Part shown: positions 22,805 to 35,482 of the stretch, piece by piece
How positions within the stretch are numbered: the first letter of the stretch is position 1
How the letters are laid out: each line of letters begins with the position of its first letter
Source of the DNA: Drosophila miranda
Lineage: Eukaryota; Arthropoda; Insecta; Diptera; Drosophilidae
DNA length: 64,000 nt
Reading direction: 5' to 3'
Assembly (NCBI RefSeq): GCF_003369915.1
Contig: NC_046673.1
Span: 12,012,001 to 12,076,000 of the forward strand
The notes under the pieces: model-generated
What the model was told of the DNA's origin: nothing
The model's input: the letters and a program-made list of their open reading frames with translations, nothing else
Databases searched by the model: none
Made by a program: the position numbers and the translations under genes

Positions 22805-23440
22805 AGCCTTCCAGGCCATTTGGCGTATAATAATTGTTATTAGGATCGAATTTAATGAAGTCTATTGTAAGTTAGGCTAGGGCAAAGCGGGAGCGCAATA
22901 AAAGTTCGCTCTCTCGCTCTTGGCGAATTCGCCCCGCTTTGCCACCGTAGGTAAGATAGGCGAAGAAGAAATTGTTTTGAATATATGAAAAAAGTCGAGA
23001 AAAATCTATTGAAACGAACGCACGCACTCCTTTTTTTCGTCGTCGTAAAATACAATAATTTGCAGTCACCCAAGTTTTACGGTCTCTTTTATTTAGAAAA
23101 ACTATTCTTAATTTTCATAATTATCAAGTATTACACAAACGTCTCCGCTGTAGTGGGTTGAAGATATATGTAGTTCCATGTAGAACAAACAAAAAAGGTT
23201 CAAAAATGTTCAAAAAGGTACATGTGCTCTCAAAAATATTAATTTATTGTTTATATGTTGCAAATCTTAGGACTTGAGAGATAGAATTAAAAATTCATCC
23301 GAGAACACATTGGAGAAGAGCCCTGATTCGTTTCGTTTAGTTTTTTGTATGTGTTGTTGCATGAAAATGTATTTAAAATTGTGTGAAGATTGATTACTTC
23401 TAGCATTGTATCAGAATTCAGTTTTTTTAAAAGCTCGTCA

Positions 23441-25606
23441 TTAAACTTCGTCATCCAGAACTTGCCGGATTTGAAAATCCTCTAGATTCTCTTGTGGAAT
23501 GAGTCGCAGTTTCATATCGTTGGCCAAATGGAGAACCGCATTGAGGGCCACCGATGGGCACAGAGAATCTTTCGTTTCGTCACTCAACACATCAGGCAAC
23601 GATCGGTAAACCTCCTGGAAGCTGGCGGTACCCTTGGCGTAGCTTTCTTCCTTTGACAGTGGGAGGGAGGGTATCGATGCCTCATTGACAGAACTGAGGA
23701 ATTGTTTCTGGATCAAATAATGGCAGCTGTTCTTGAGATTCTTCATGTCGATCACCTTGGCACGCTTCGCAAATGGCCCAATCACTTTGCTGACCTGAAA
23801 AATAAGTGATATTTTATATACCCTTAGGAATGGTATATCCCTCAAAGACCCACCTGCCTTGGTGCACCCTTAAATTCGGTGGATATCTCCATGATTGTAT
23901 CCTCACCCTCATGCATGCTTTGGCTTTGATTGGGCATATCCCCACATGAATCCTTATTCATCATGTCCATGGGATCTTCAATGTCCGCTGCCGACATTCG
24001 GTTCATGACAGAATCATCTGTGGTGAAATTTTCATTGTCAAAGAGCTCTCTATCGGCATCACCGTGGTGTAAGCCCCTATCCATATCCACATCATTGCCC
24101 AGACTCTCAACCAGATCGGCTTCACCAAATCGCTGGCTAACTTGGTAATCCGCTTCATTGTTGGATTTCGTGGGCATCAGCTTTCGGGCATCGCATTTCT
24201 TTTGATAGTTGACCTTTTGCTGCTTTATGTTGGCATCAAGAGGCTGGAAGAGCTCCTCTTTGCATTTTCCATAGTGCAACTCCTTCATGCGTGGCTTGGC
24301 GGCAGCGGCAGCGGCAGCGGCAGCGGCAGCGGCAGCGGCAGCGGTTTTGGTTTTCTTTGGGTTGACAACAGTCAGAGCATCCTTTGGGCCAGTCGTCTGG
24401 TCCAGAGTGGTGCGCGGGCGAGTGATCCTGAATTTCCAATGCGCAGGAGCCGCACAAAGCTGTGAGATCTGATCCATGGGTCTGTATGAATAGTCCAGCC
24501 TAGTGACACCATGCACTGGCCTCAGATCGTCAATGAATTCGGCGGTTTTCTTTAAACGGCGGCAATTGGTGATGACCGTCTGCTCTTCGGCGGTGAGCTC
24601 CTGCAAATCATTCGATTGTATATCTAAGATAATGGGAGGACCGGCTTCTATATCCGGCATGGGCTCACACTCGGCATTCATGTCAAAGGCCACGGATAGC
24701 TCTGTGCGATTCCCACCAATATCGTGCGCATTATCCAGCCCCTCAGCATCGTCATCATATGAAGGGACCGCCTCTGAAATAGATCCCGACTGTGGCTTGG
24801 GATTGGGGGTATTGGGATTGGTTATCACATAACCCGTGTGGAGTGGCCGCAGATTTAGATCATCCGTACGGTTGTACAGTTTGTGCAGCCATTCCGCATT
24901 GCACAACTCTTCATCGGGCCACTCCTTGGCGCCAGCACTCAGCGTTTCGCTATCCATGAGCTCATCCGTCCCCTCGGTGTCATCAAAGAATTTGTAAGTC
25001 GGGCGTAGCCGCATCTCAAAGTCCACGCTGGGCAGAATGTTGTGCATCATTCGATCGGGGGCATCGAGGGAGCCCACCGTCGAATTGAGCTTTGCAAATA
25101 TAGAGTCCTGCATGGGTACCATATCCAAACGCGCATTCAACTTTTCCTTGTTCTTTGCCAACGTTGATAAATTCCTTTCTTCGCCATCACCTGGAGGTCC
25201 CTCAGGTAAGCCCGTCAAGGTGCGAGCATTCAAACCCGCCGATATACGACATGCATCGATGTAGATGGAGTCTACACGCAGGCCGTAGACCTTGCACAAG
25301 ACCTGCAGCAAAGAGCCAGCCATCTGTGAAAGTAGAAAAGTAGGTTAGGAGCTCTCCATATTTGTCGGAGGGTTAAAGAGTAAAACGCACCCTGAAGCTG
25401 CTTAGCTTTTTGTGAGGGCTATCCATTAGATTGGCCAGTGTATCAATCAACGATATATCCCAGGCATTGGCTATGCTCAGCTTATTGCAGTTGTACAGAT
25501 CCAAGGAAGAGCGTACCGTCTCGTTCTCCTCAATGGACTCGAGAGTTGAACTCTTGCGCTTGTTTGCAGATCGACGCCCTGGACTCGCCGAGCGTGGCGG
25601 CGTCAT
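23441..25606 (-). CDS. barr: Condensin I kleisin CAP-H (barren), copy 5, intact, expanded alanine tract
   Basis: Exons 25606-25391, 25323-23854 and 23794-23441; 679 aa, the longest intact product in the window. The extra length comes from 15 consecutive alanines (24298-24342) where other copies have 7 or 9. The tract lies in the disordered stretch after the HWKF block (about protein residue 400). Other markers: MTPPRSASPG exon 1, SIFAK, PVHGVTRL, TVVNPKK for TVGNPKK. The long GCC/GCT repeat is replication-slippage prone. It follows the short spacer, so its upstream region is separated from copy 4 by the same arrangement as elsewhere, while its own 3' flank lacks the mobile-element block. Confidence 0.92.
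24298..24342 (-). repeat. 15-codon alanine (GCC/GCT) repeat in copy 5
   Basis: A hexanucleotide-period run of GGCAGC (plus strand) encodes 15 Ala. Counts in the other copies are 9 (copy 1, with one Val; copy 3) and 7 (2, 4, 6-11). Confidence 0.9.
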
Positions 25607-26025
25607 TACAATGCTGGGGTGTGCGTAACAAACAAATTTTCACCGGATTTTTACTAATTTCGTTTGATTGGGCTGCGTTGGTAATCTGCGAAATCTGGAT
25701 AACCACACTTACACGCGCAGGGCTGAAAGCGCAATATAAATAAACGAAAATTATAGTTTACAAATGCCACAATACCGGTTTGCACGCTAGGATGTTCAGG
25801 TTCAATGATTTTAACAAATATATGAATATCAACTTATTTGTACTGTCAAAAAATTGTCAAAATGGCAACGATAGTTTCGATAGCTGTGCAAGGTGTTGAT
25901 ATTTTTATTACTTTTTTATATCCCTGGTTGCGTGATTAGCGGCAAAAAAGCTAAAATATGGAGAAGAAGAAGAGATAAAACGTATTTGCGATGTGGTTGA
26001 TAGGGAAAATAAGAAAATATGAAAA

Positions 26026-26412
26026 GTGTCCAAGGAAAACAGGCATAGAGAACAAGTCAGCAAAAATGAACTTGTAACCCAAATAGAACAAATGAGCAAA
26101 AAAGAACACTTTCGAAGGAACTGGTTTAGTTTAACTCTTTTTTTCCACTCACTCATGAGCAACACAACACAATTTCTAATAGATTTCGGGCTTTTTAATG
26201 AATTGCAGTATTTTTCATGGTGGGTTTTTTTAATACAAAAAAATTTTACCAAAGACTATACAATACCAAAATGTTGCATGAGCGACCAAAAAGCTGTTCT
26301 ATGTTCTACCGCCGGGCAGGACGGAAGCGTCAGAGTGGTCGACCTAAGGACGAGCAGCGGAGACACGTTCAGGAGGCCAATTCACAAGTTGGCGCTTCTG
26401 CCACTGGTTTGA
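26026..26412 (+). pseudogene. WD40-repeat fragment, unit 5
   Basis: 128-codon frame as in unit 3, sharing the KEHFRRNW variant; same WD40 blade ending. Confidence 0.45.
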
Positions 26413-26898
26413 AGCCTTCCAGGCCTTCAACGGGGCCAGTGTAGCGCCATTTGGCGTATAATAATTGTTATTAGGATCGAATTTTATGAAGTCTATTGTA
26501 AGTTAGGCTAGGGCAAAGCGGGAGCGCAATAAAAGTTCGCTCTCTCGCTCTTGGCGAATTCGCCCCGCTTTGCCACCGTAGGTAAGATAGGCGAAGAAGA
26601 AATTGTTTTGAATATATGAAAAAAGTCGAGAAAAATCTATTGAAACGAACGCACGCACTCCTTTTTTTTCGTCGTCGTAAAATACAATAATTTGCAGTCA
26701 CCCAAGTTTTACGGTCTCTTTTATTTAGAAAAACTATTCTAAATTTTCATAATTATCAAGTATTACACAAACGTCTCCGCTGTAGTGGGTTGAAGATATA
26801 TGTAGTTCCATGTAGAACAAACAAAAAAGGTTCAAAAATGTTCAAAAAGGTACATGTGCTCTCAAAAATATTAATTTATTGTTTATATGTTGCAAATC

Positions 26899-27464
26899 TG
26901 TAGTGGCCAGTTGTGACTCTAAAACTCCAGAGAACAGCTTGGGAGGTACGGCCCTCGCGTTTAACATTAACTCTGCTCTTTACAAAAACAAGATAAGAGA
27001 TCAATTACAAGAGAGCAGTAGTTAAAGCTTCCATTGAAGAGCTTAATGTCTAATTTAGAGAAGCAGCGTGGATCTGTGGGAGTTATGTTTTAAAGCTTTA
27101 CTATAAATCATACGATTACTCCGTTAGTCGTGGAAGCGATGTGTAAGCTTTGCTTAGCATCGTACGATTACTCCGTTATCTAGGGAAGCAAGGTGTAAGC
27201 TTTGTCTAAAATCGTACGATTACCCCGTTGGTTGTGGAAGGTAAAGTTCCGATCGTAAGGGCTAATGCAAGTAATAGAACTTCTGGCTATATCATTGCTA
27301 TAGTGAAGCTGTGCGAATTCGGATGTGTCTTTTTATACAAATATATATATCCAAGTGAATTTGAAAACGTTGTGCAATCAAACACGTGCCAAGTAAATTG
27401 AAGTTCTGGTGGACTACATTATTCATTTTGGATTAAGAAAAATAAAAGGTATTTGGACCTTACA
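26899..27464 (+). mobile_element. LTR-like segment, unit 5
   Basis: 566 bp with TGTAG/TTACA ends and three 52-bp repeats; a few substitutions relative to unit 1 (for example CTATAAATC). Confidence 0.35.
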
Positions 27465-28679
27465 ATAGTGACACAGCTTTAACAGTCTCGTATCATAGGG
27501 CTGGAAATCTTACTACGTTCGACACTGGGAAAGAAAAACCAATTGACCCCCCTCCAAGAACGAGGTCGTCAAAGTCCATCGATTTCTTAGTAGATCTGGG
27601 AAAGACCTCGGATTTCCCAGGAACCAGCATCTACATAAACCAACGATAACTACAACCAAATAAACCAGAAAGAGCCGTCCGAAGATATACTAGAGTGAAA
27701 CCCGAAGTTAGGTGGATGCATACTTGAGCGGAAGTACATTTTGGAGTAAGACGAGAAGAATGGTTTTCTTGCGAATTCGGAGAAACTAATATGCCGCACT
27801 CGTCACCCTTCTCGCTTATGAATTAATTCCCATTATAATGTTCCAAAGGAATTACTAGAGCACTTGGTAGGCACTTTTTTTCCAAACTTATCATTCAATA
27901 GAGGTCATAACACATTTAACGAATATTTTGTTAAAAGTCCACCAATCAAAGTACAACTTCCACAGATCTTTTCACTTCAAATACAGCTTTTCCTTCGCTA
28001 TAAAAGTAAAATAAATCCATTGAAATGCGATGGTTACACAGCCTCGGGCTTCTCACCGAAAGAAGATTACATCGGAGAAGAAGGAACATCGGCAAACTAG
28101 CATAACCTCGACCAAAAATCGACCAATGGTCCAACTTTCGAAGATGTGCAGACGTCAGCAGACTCCTGAATCTCTGTAAAAACTTATAGGAGTTAAAGCG
28201 CCGTACTGAGAAGACCGTGAAGTGCTATATGAAGCTTATATGACTCTATGACGAGACCATGAAGCTTTACGCTGCCAAGATTGATAGGTGCATCATAGCG
28301 AGGGCCAATAGGTTAGTTAAAATTTGATCCAAAATCAATCACCAAAGCATCAGAAAACCAGAGAAAATATAATTTCAACCGGAAAGTAAACGAACATCAG
28401 AAACTTAACATACGCCTCTGCAAGTATCGGCGGGCACCTCTAACATCATCTGTTATGTAAACAGCCTGTGGCCAGCCTGCTTCCAGTGGCCTGTTAGGCG
28501 CAACAGTATGCTGTTAACGCGGGTTCTGCTGTTAACTGAGGAAGTCGCTTTCTGGTTTTTCTGTTCGCCTGGTAATAAAATATCGAAAAATACCGTTTTG
28601 GCATCGTTTCGTCACGGAATTTCCTTTTTCGATGCCGTTGGTGCTTTTAATGTGGGTTTTAACGGAAACGATACTTAAT

Positions 28680-29742
28680 TATACCCGATACTCAAAATGA
28701 GTATTGGGGTATATTAGATTTGTGGTAAAAGTGGATGTGTGTAACGTCCAGAAGGAATCGTTTCCGACCCCATAAAGTATATATATTCTTGATCAGCATC
28801 AATAGCCGAGTCGATTGAGCCCTGTCTGTCTGTCCGTCTGTCCGTCCGTCCGTCCGTCCGTCCGTCCGTCCGTCCCCTTCAGCGCCTAGTGCTCAAAGAC
28901 TATAAGAGCTAGAGCAACGATGTTTTGGATCCAGACTTCTGCGATATGTCACTGCTACAAAAATATTTCAAAACTTCGCCCCGCCCACTTCCGCCCCCAC
29001 AAAGGACGAAAATCTGTGGCATCCACATTTTTAAAGATACGATAAAACCAAAAACGCAGAGTCGTAGAGGATGACTATATGTTCTAAAGTGTAAAATCTC
29101 AATTAGATCGTATAATTATTATAGCCAGAATCAAGAAAACAATTTCATTCTTTCTCGCTCTGTCTCTCTCTAACACACAGGCTTCATGGTCGGTTTTGCC
29201 AATTGCAAAATATGAGTTCAAGGATCTCAGAACCTATAAGATCCAGAGCAACCAAATTTGGTATCCACACTCCTGTGATATCGGACCTTGACCGTTTCGT
29301 GTCCAAATTTCGCAACACACCCCCTTCCGCCCCCGCAAAGGACGAAAATCTGGGGCATCCACAAATCTCAGAGACTATTAAGGCTAGAGTAACCAAATTT
29401 GGTATCCGCACTTCTGTTAGATCTCACTATAAGACGTATATCTCAGAATTTCGCCCCACCCCCTTCCGCCCCCACAAAGGACGAAAATCTGTTGCATCCA
29501 CAAAATTGCACATTCGAGAAAACTAAAAACGCAGAATGACCATATCTATCAGATTGCTGAATCTGGATCAGATCAGATCATTTTTGTAGCCAAAAGCAAG
29601 AAATCAATTTGCAGTGGCCACGCAGCGCCCGACGTCACGCTCAGACTGATTTTCTGTCTCTCTCGCACGCACTCTTTGTCGTGTGGTTCAATATTAGCGG
29701 CGTCTGCCGCAGGAGAGCCATACTGACTTAGTATCGGGTATA
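28680..29742 (+). mobile_element. Enlarged DINE-1-type element with internal duplications, unit 5
   Basis: 1063 bp between the same 13-bp inverted ends (28680, 29730-29742). The extra 470 bp come from internal repetition: the motif CAAAGGACGAAAATCTG with its CATCCACA continuation occurs near 29000, 29336 and 29475. The microsatellite (about 28825-28875) is a longer CCGT run than in units 2 and 3. Confidence 0.7.
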
Positions 29743-29957
29743 ACTGTAGAGTTGCGGTGTACGCAGCAACTCACAACGTTCCCCCTCGTTTTTTTTTTAG
29801 AACATATTTGGACCACACATCTGAGGCCAGCACCGCCATTATTTTGTAATTCCATTTCTGCCGCTAGGGCTGCTAGGAAAGATAGTGCATTCCCATGCAA
29901 TTTCACAAATATATTAACGAAATGCCTTTTATACTGAAAATCATATAGGGAGGAGTT

Positions 29958-30375
29958 TTTATGCCCTATACTCAAAATGAGTATAGGGGTATATGAGATC
30001 TGTGGTGAAAGTGGATGTGTGTAACGTCTTTGATATGTCACTGTTACAAGAATATTTCAAAACTTCACCCCGCCAACTTCCGACCCCACCAAAGGCGAAA
30101 ATCTGTGGAATCCACAATTTCAAAGATACGAGAAAACAGAAAACGCATAACCGTAGAGGCAAACTACATCTTTTAGAGTGAAAAATCTGAACAAGATCGT
30201 ACAATTATTATAGCCAAAATCAAGAAACCAATTTCATTCTCTCTCGCTCTGTCTCTCTCTAACAAACAGGTTTCATGGCTGGCTTTGCCTATTGCAAAAT
30301 GTGATTTCAAGGATCTCAGAGACTATAACAGCTAGAGCAACCAAATTTGGTATCCACACTTCTGTTAGATCTAAA
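29958..30375 (+). mobile_element. Truncated DINE-1 fragment, unit 5
   Basis: Starts with TATGCCCTATACTC, loses the CGTTTCC-microsatellite part (joined at TAACGTC/TTTGATATG near 30028) and ends at the 70-mer. Confidence 0.65.
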
Positions 30376-30618
30376 GTTCAAAAATGTTCAAAAAGCTACA
30401 TGTGCTCTCAAAAATATTAATTTATTGTTTATATGTTGCAAATCTTAGGACTTGAGAGATAGAATTAAAAATTCATCCGAGAACACATTGGAGAAGAGCC
30501 CTGATTCGTTTCGTTTAGTTTTTTGTATGTGTTGTTGCATGAAAATGTATTTAAAATTGTGTGAAGATTGATTACTTCTAGCATTGTATCAGAATTCAGT
30601 TTTTTTAAAAGCTCGTCA

Positions 30619-32760
30619 TTAAACTTCGTCATCCAGAACTTGCCGGATTTGAAAATCCTCTAGATTCTCTTGTGGAATGAGTCGCAGTTTCATATCGTTG
30701 GCCAAATGGAGAACCGCATTGAGGGCCACCGATGGGCACAGAGAATCTTTCGTTTCGTCACTCAACACATCAGGCAACGATCGGTAAACCTCCTGGAAGC
30801 TGGCGGTACCCTTGGCGTAGCTTTCTTCCTTTGACAGTGGGAGGGAGGGTATCGATGCCTCATTGACAGAACTGAGGAATTGTTTCTGGATCAAATAATG
30901 GCAGCTGTTCTTGAGATTCTTCATGTCGATCACCTTGGCACGCTTCGCAAATGGCCCAATCACTTTGCTGACCTGAAAAATAAGTGATATTTTATATACC
31001 CTTAGGAATGGTATATCCCTCAAAGACCCACCTGCCTTGGTGCACCCTTAAATTCGGTGGATATCTCCATGATTGTATCCTCACCCTCATGCATGCTTTG
31101 GCTTTGATTGGGCATATCCCCACATGAATCCTTATTCATCATGTCCATGGGATCTTCAATGTCCGCTGCCGACATTCGGTTCATGACAGAATCATCTGTG
31201 GTGAAATTTTCATTGTCAAAGAGCTCTCTATCGGCATCACCGTGGTGTAAGCCCCTATCCATATCCACATCATTGCCCAGACTCTCAACCAGATCGGCTT
31301 TACCAAATCGCTGGCTAACTTGGTAATCCGCTTCATTGTTGGATTTCGTGGGCATCAGCTTTCGGGCATCGCATTTCTTTTGATAGTTGACCTTTTGCTG
31401 CTTTATTTTGGCATCAAGAGGCTGGAAGAGCTCCTTTTTGCCTTTTCCATAGTGCAACTCCTTCATGCGTGGCTTGGCGGCAGCGGCAGCGGCAGCGGTT
31501 TTGGTTTTCTTTGGGTTGCCAACAGTCAGAGCATCCTTTGGGCCAGTCGTCTGGTCCAGAGTGGTGCGCGGACGAGTGATCCTGAATTTCCAATGCGCAG
31601 GAGCCGCACAAAGCTGTGAGATCTGATCCATGGGTCTGTATGAATAGTCCAGCCTAGTGACACCATCCACTGGCCTCAGATCGTCAATGAATTCGGCGGT
31701 TTTCTTTAAACGGCGGCAATTGGTGATGACCGTCTGCTCTTCGGCGGTGAGCTCCTGCAAATCATTCGATTGTATATCTAAGATAATGGGAGGACCGGCT
31801 TCTATATCCGGCATGGGCTCACACTCGGCATTCATGTCAAAGGCCACGGATAGCTCTGTGCGATTCCCACCAATATCGTGCGCATTATCCAGCCCCTCAG
31901 CATCGTCATCATATGAAGGGACCGCCTCTGAAATAGATCCCGACTGTGGCTTGGGATTGGGGGTATTGGGATTGGTTATCACATAACCCGTGTGGAGTGG
32001 CCGCAGATTTAGATCATCCGTACGGTTGTACAGTTTGTGCAGCCATTCCGCATTGCACAACTCTTCATCGGGCCACTCCTTGGCGCCAGCACTCAGCGTT
32101 TCGCTATCCATGAGCTCATCCGTCCCCTCGGTGTCATCAAAGAATTTGTAAGTCGGGCGTAGCCGCATCTCAAAGTCCACGCTGGGCAGAATGTTGTGCA
32201 TCATTCGATCGGAGGCATCGAGGGAGCCCACCGTCGAATTGAGCTTTGCAAATATAGGGTCCTGCATGGGTACCATATCCAAACGCGCATTCAACTTTTC
32301 CTTGTTCTTTGCCAACGTTGATAAATTCCTTTCTTCGCCATCACCTGGAGGTCCCTCAGGTAAGCCCGTCAAGGTGCGAGCATTCAAACCCGCCGATATA
32401 CGACATGCATTGATGTAGATGGAGTCTACACGCAGGCCGTAGACCTTGCACAAGACCTGCAGCAAAGAGCCAGCCATCTGTGAAAGTAGAAAAGTAGGTT
32501 AGGAGCTCTCCATATTTGTCGGAGGGTTAAAGAGTAAAACGCACCCTGAAGCTGCTTAACTTTTTGTGAGGGCTATCCATTAGATTGGCCAGTGTATCAA
32601 TCAACGATATATCCCAGGCATTGGCTATGCTCAGCTTATTGCAGTTGTACAGATCCAAGGAAGAGCGTACCGTCTCGTTCTCCTCAATGGACTCGAGAGT
32701 TGAACTCTTGCGCTTGTTTGCAGATCGACGCCCTGGACTCGCCGAGCGTGGCGGCGTCAT
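30619..32760 (-). CDS. barr: Condensin I kleisin CAP-H (barren), copy 6, intact
   Basis: Exons 32760-32545, 32477-31032 and 30972-30619; 671 aa with seven alanines. Splice sites as in copy 1. Changes specific to this copy: IYINAC for IYIDAC in the conserved N-terminal block, KGKKELF and LDAKIKQ in the basic region after the alanine tract. Exon 1 is MTPPRSASPG although exon 2 carries PIFAK and ASDRMMHN, markers found with the MMPP type in copies 2 and 9, so this gene is mosaic. The D-to-N change removes an acidic residue at a position kept in the other ten copies; the effect is unknown. Confidence 0.92.
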
Positions 32761-33179
32761 TAAAATGCTGGGGTGTGCGTAACAAACAAATTTTCACCGG
32801 ATTTTTACTAATTTTGGTTGATTGGGCTGCGTTGGTAATCTGCGAAATCTGGATAACCACACTTACACGCGCAGGGCTGAAAGTGCAATATAAATAAACG
32901 AAAATTATAGTTTACAAATGCCACAATACCGGTTTGCACGCTAGGATGTTCAGGTTCAATGATTTTAACAAATATATGAATATCAACTTATTTGTACTGT
33001 CAAAAAATTGTCAAAATGGCAACGATAGTTTCGATAGCTGTGCAAGGTGTTGATATTTTTATTAATTTTTTATATCCCTGGTTGCGTGATTGGCGGCAAA
33101 AAAGCTAAAATATGGAGAAGAAGAAGAGATAAAACGTATTTGCGATGTGGTTGATAGGGAAAATAAGAAAATATGAAAA

Positions 33180-33410
33180 GTGTCCAAGGAAAACAGGCAT
33201 AGAGAACAAGTCAGCAAAAATGAACTTGTAACCCAAATAGAACAAATGAGCAAAAAAGAACAGTTTCGAAGGAACTCGTCTAGTTTAACTCTTTTTTTTC
33301 ACTCACTCATGAGCAACACAACACAATTTCTAATAGATTTCGGGCTTTTTAATGAATTGCAGTATTTTTCATGGTGGGATTTTTTAATACAAAAAAATTT
33401 TACCAAATAA
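33180..33410 (+). pseudogene. Truncated WD40-unit remnant, unit 6
   Basis: Same 1407-bp deletion junction as units 2 and 9; the WD40 blade is gone. Confidence 0.6.
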
Positions 33411-34426
33411 ACCAGAAAGAGCCGTCCGAAGATATACTAGAGTGAAACCCGAAGTTAGGTGGATGCATACTTGAGCGGAAGTACATTTTGGAGTAAGACG
33501 AGAAGAATGGTTTTCTTGCGAATTCGGAGAAACTAATATGCCGCACTCGTCACCCTTCTCGCTTATGAATTAATTCCCATTATAATGTTCCAAAGGAATT
33601 ACTAGAGCACTTGGTAGGCACTTTTTTTCCAAACTTATCATTCAATAGAGGTCATAACACATTTAACGAATATTTTGTTACAAGTCCTCCAATCAAAGTA
33701 CAACTTCCACAGATCTTTTCACTTCAAATACAGCTTTTCCTTCGCTATAAAAGTAAAATAAATCCATTGAAATGCGATGGTTACACAGCCTCGGGCTTCT
33801 CACCGAAAGAAGATTACATCGGAGAAGAAGGAACATCGGCAAACTAGCATAACCTCGACCAAAAATCGACCAATGGTCCAACTTTCGAAGATGTGCAGAC
33901 GTCAGCAGACTCCTGAATCTCTGTAAAAACTTATAGGAGTTAAAGCGCCGTACTGAGAAGACCGTGAAGTGCTATATGAAGCTTATATGACTCTATGACG
34001 AGACCATGAAGCTTTACGCTGCCAAGATTGATAGGTGCATCATAGCGAGGGCCAATAGGTTAGTTAAAATTTGATCCAAAATCAATCACCAAAGCATCAG
34101 AAAACCAGAGAAAATATAATTTCAACCGGAAAGTAAACGAAAATCAGAAACTTACAATACGCCTCTGCAAGTATCGGCGGGCACCTCTAACATCATCTGT
34201 TATGTCAACAGCCTGTGGCCAGCCTGCTTCCAGTGGCCTGTTAGGCGCAACAGTATGCTGTTAACGCGGGTTCTGCTGTTAACTGAGGAAGTCGCTTTCT
34301 GGTTTTTCTGTTCGCCTGGTAATAAAATATCGAAAAATACCGTTTTGGCATCGTTTCGTCACGGAATTTCCTTTTTCGATGCCGTTGGTGCTTTTAATGT
34401 GGGTTATAACGGAAACGATACTTAAT

Positions 34427-35239
34427 TATACCCGATACTCAAAATGAGTATTGGGGTATATTAGATTTGTGGTAAAAGTGGATGTGTGTAACGTCCAGAA
34501 GGAATCGTTTCCAACCCCATAAAGTATATATATTCTTGATCAGCATCAATAGCCGACTTAGACGACCTCTAACCTAAAAACATGGACAGATAATTAAACC
34601 AAACAATATCCCTCTCCAAATTCTTCGACCTTGATAACACGCATTTTCATACCCGATACTCAAAATGAGTATAGGGGTATATGAGATCTGTGGTGAAAGT
34701 GGATGTGTGTAACGTCCAGAATGAATCGTTTCCGACGCCATAAAGTATATATATATATATATATTCTTGATCAGCAACAATAGCTGTCTATCCGACTGTC
34801 CGTCCGTCCGTCTGTCCGTCCCTATCAGCGCCTAGTGCTCAAAGGCTTATAGCCTAGAGAGCTAGAGCAACGATATTTTATATCCGGACTTCTTTGATAT
34901 GTCACTGTTACAAGAATATTTCAAAACTTCACCCCGCCAACTTCCGACCCCACCAAAGGCGAAAATCTGTGGAATCCACAATTTCAAAGATACGAGAAAA
35001 CAGAAAACGCATAACCGTAGAGGCAAACTACATCTTTTAGAGTGAAAAATCTGAACAAGATCGTACAATTATTATAGCCAAAATCAAGAAACCAATTTCA
35101 TTCTCTCTCGCTCTGTCTCTCTCTAACAAACAGGTTTCATGGCTGGCTTTGCCTATTGCAAAATGTGATTTCAAGGATCTCAGAGACTATAACAGCTAGA
35201 GCAACCAAATTTGGTATCCACACTTCTGTTAGATCTAAA
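34427..35239 (+). mobile_element. DINE-1 remnants, unit 6
   Basis: First partial copy (34427-34640) is a hybrid: it begins like the unit 2 element (GTGGTAAAAGTGG, GGAATCGTTTCC) and continues like unit 1 (GACTTAGACGACCTC). The second starts near 34650 and lacks the AGTCGATAGAGCC stretch before the microsatellite. Confidence 0.7.
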
Positions 35240-35482
35240 GTTCAAAAATGTTCAAAAAGGTACATGTGCTCTCAAAAATATTAATTTATTGTTTATATGT
35301 TGCAAATCTTAGGACTTGAGAGATAGAATTAAAAATTCATCCGAGAACACATTGGAGAAGAGCCCTGATTCGTTTCGTTTAGTTTTTTGTATGTGTTGTT
35401 GCATGAAAATGTATTTAAAATTGTGTGAAGATTGATTACTTCTAGCATTGTATCAGAATTCAGTTTTTTTAAAAGCTCGTCA

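Larger units (their letters stand above)
21795..23440. repeat. Short spacer between barr copies 4 and 5
   Basis: 1646 bp only: upstream region with DRE segment, WD40-like fragment (22547-22804), inverted repeat region, and a single 70-mer (23198-23267) running directly into the barr 3' flank. The LTR-like, degenerate ORF and DINE-1 sequences are all absent. A 16-bp stretch after the WD40 fragment (TTCAACGGGGCCAGTG, present at 3424-3439) is also missing here near 22817. Confidence 0.8.
25607..30618. repeat. Spacer between barr copies 5 and 6 (longest)
   Basis: Upstream region without DRE, WD40-like fragment (26026-26412), 70-mer (26830-26899), LTR-like segment (26899-27464), degenerate ORF region (27864-28100), an enlarged DINE-1 element (28680-29742), 240 bp of the sequence also found at 11255-11471, a truncated DINE-1 fragment (about 29958-30375), second 70-mer (30376-30445) and barr 3' flank. 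Confidence 0.75.
32761..35482. repeat. Spacer between barr copies 6 and 7 (deletion type)
   Basis: Upstream region without DRE, truncated WD40-unit remnant (33180-33410), ACCAAA deletion junction (33402-33407), degenerate ORF region (33611-33847), DINE-1 remnants (34427-35239), 70-mer (35240-35309), barr 3' flank. Confidence 0.75.

Noticed and set aside
28825-28875. CCGT repeat run as a CRISPR or satellite array
   Set aside because: It is the standard DINE-1 microsatellite, without spacers, in a eukaryotic context.
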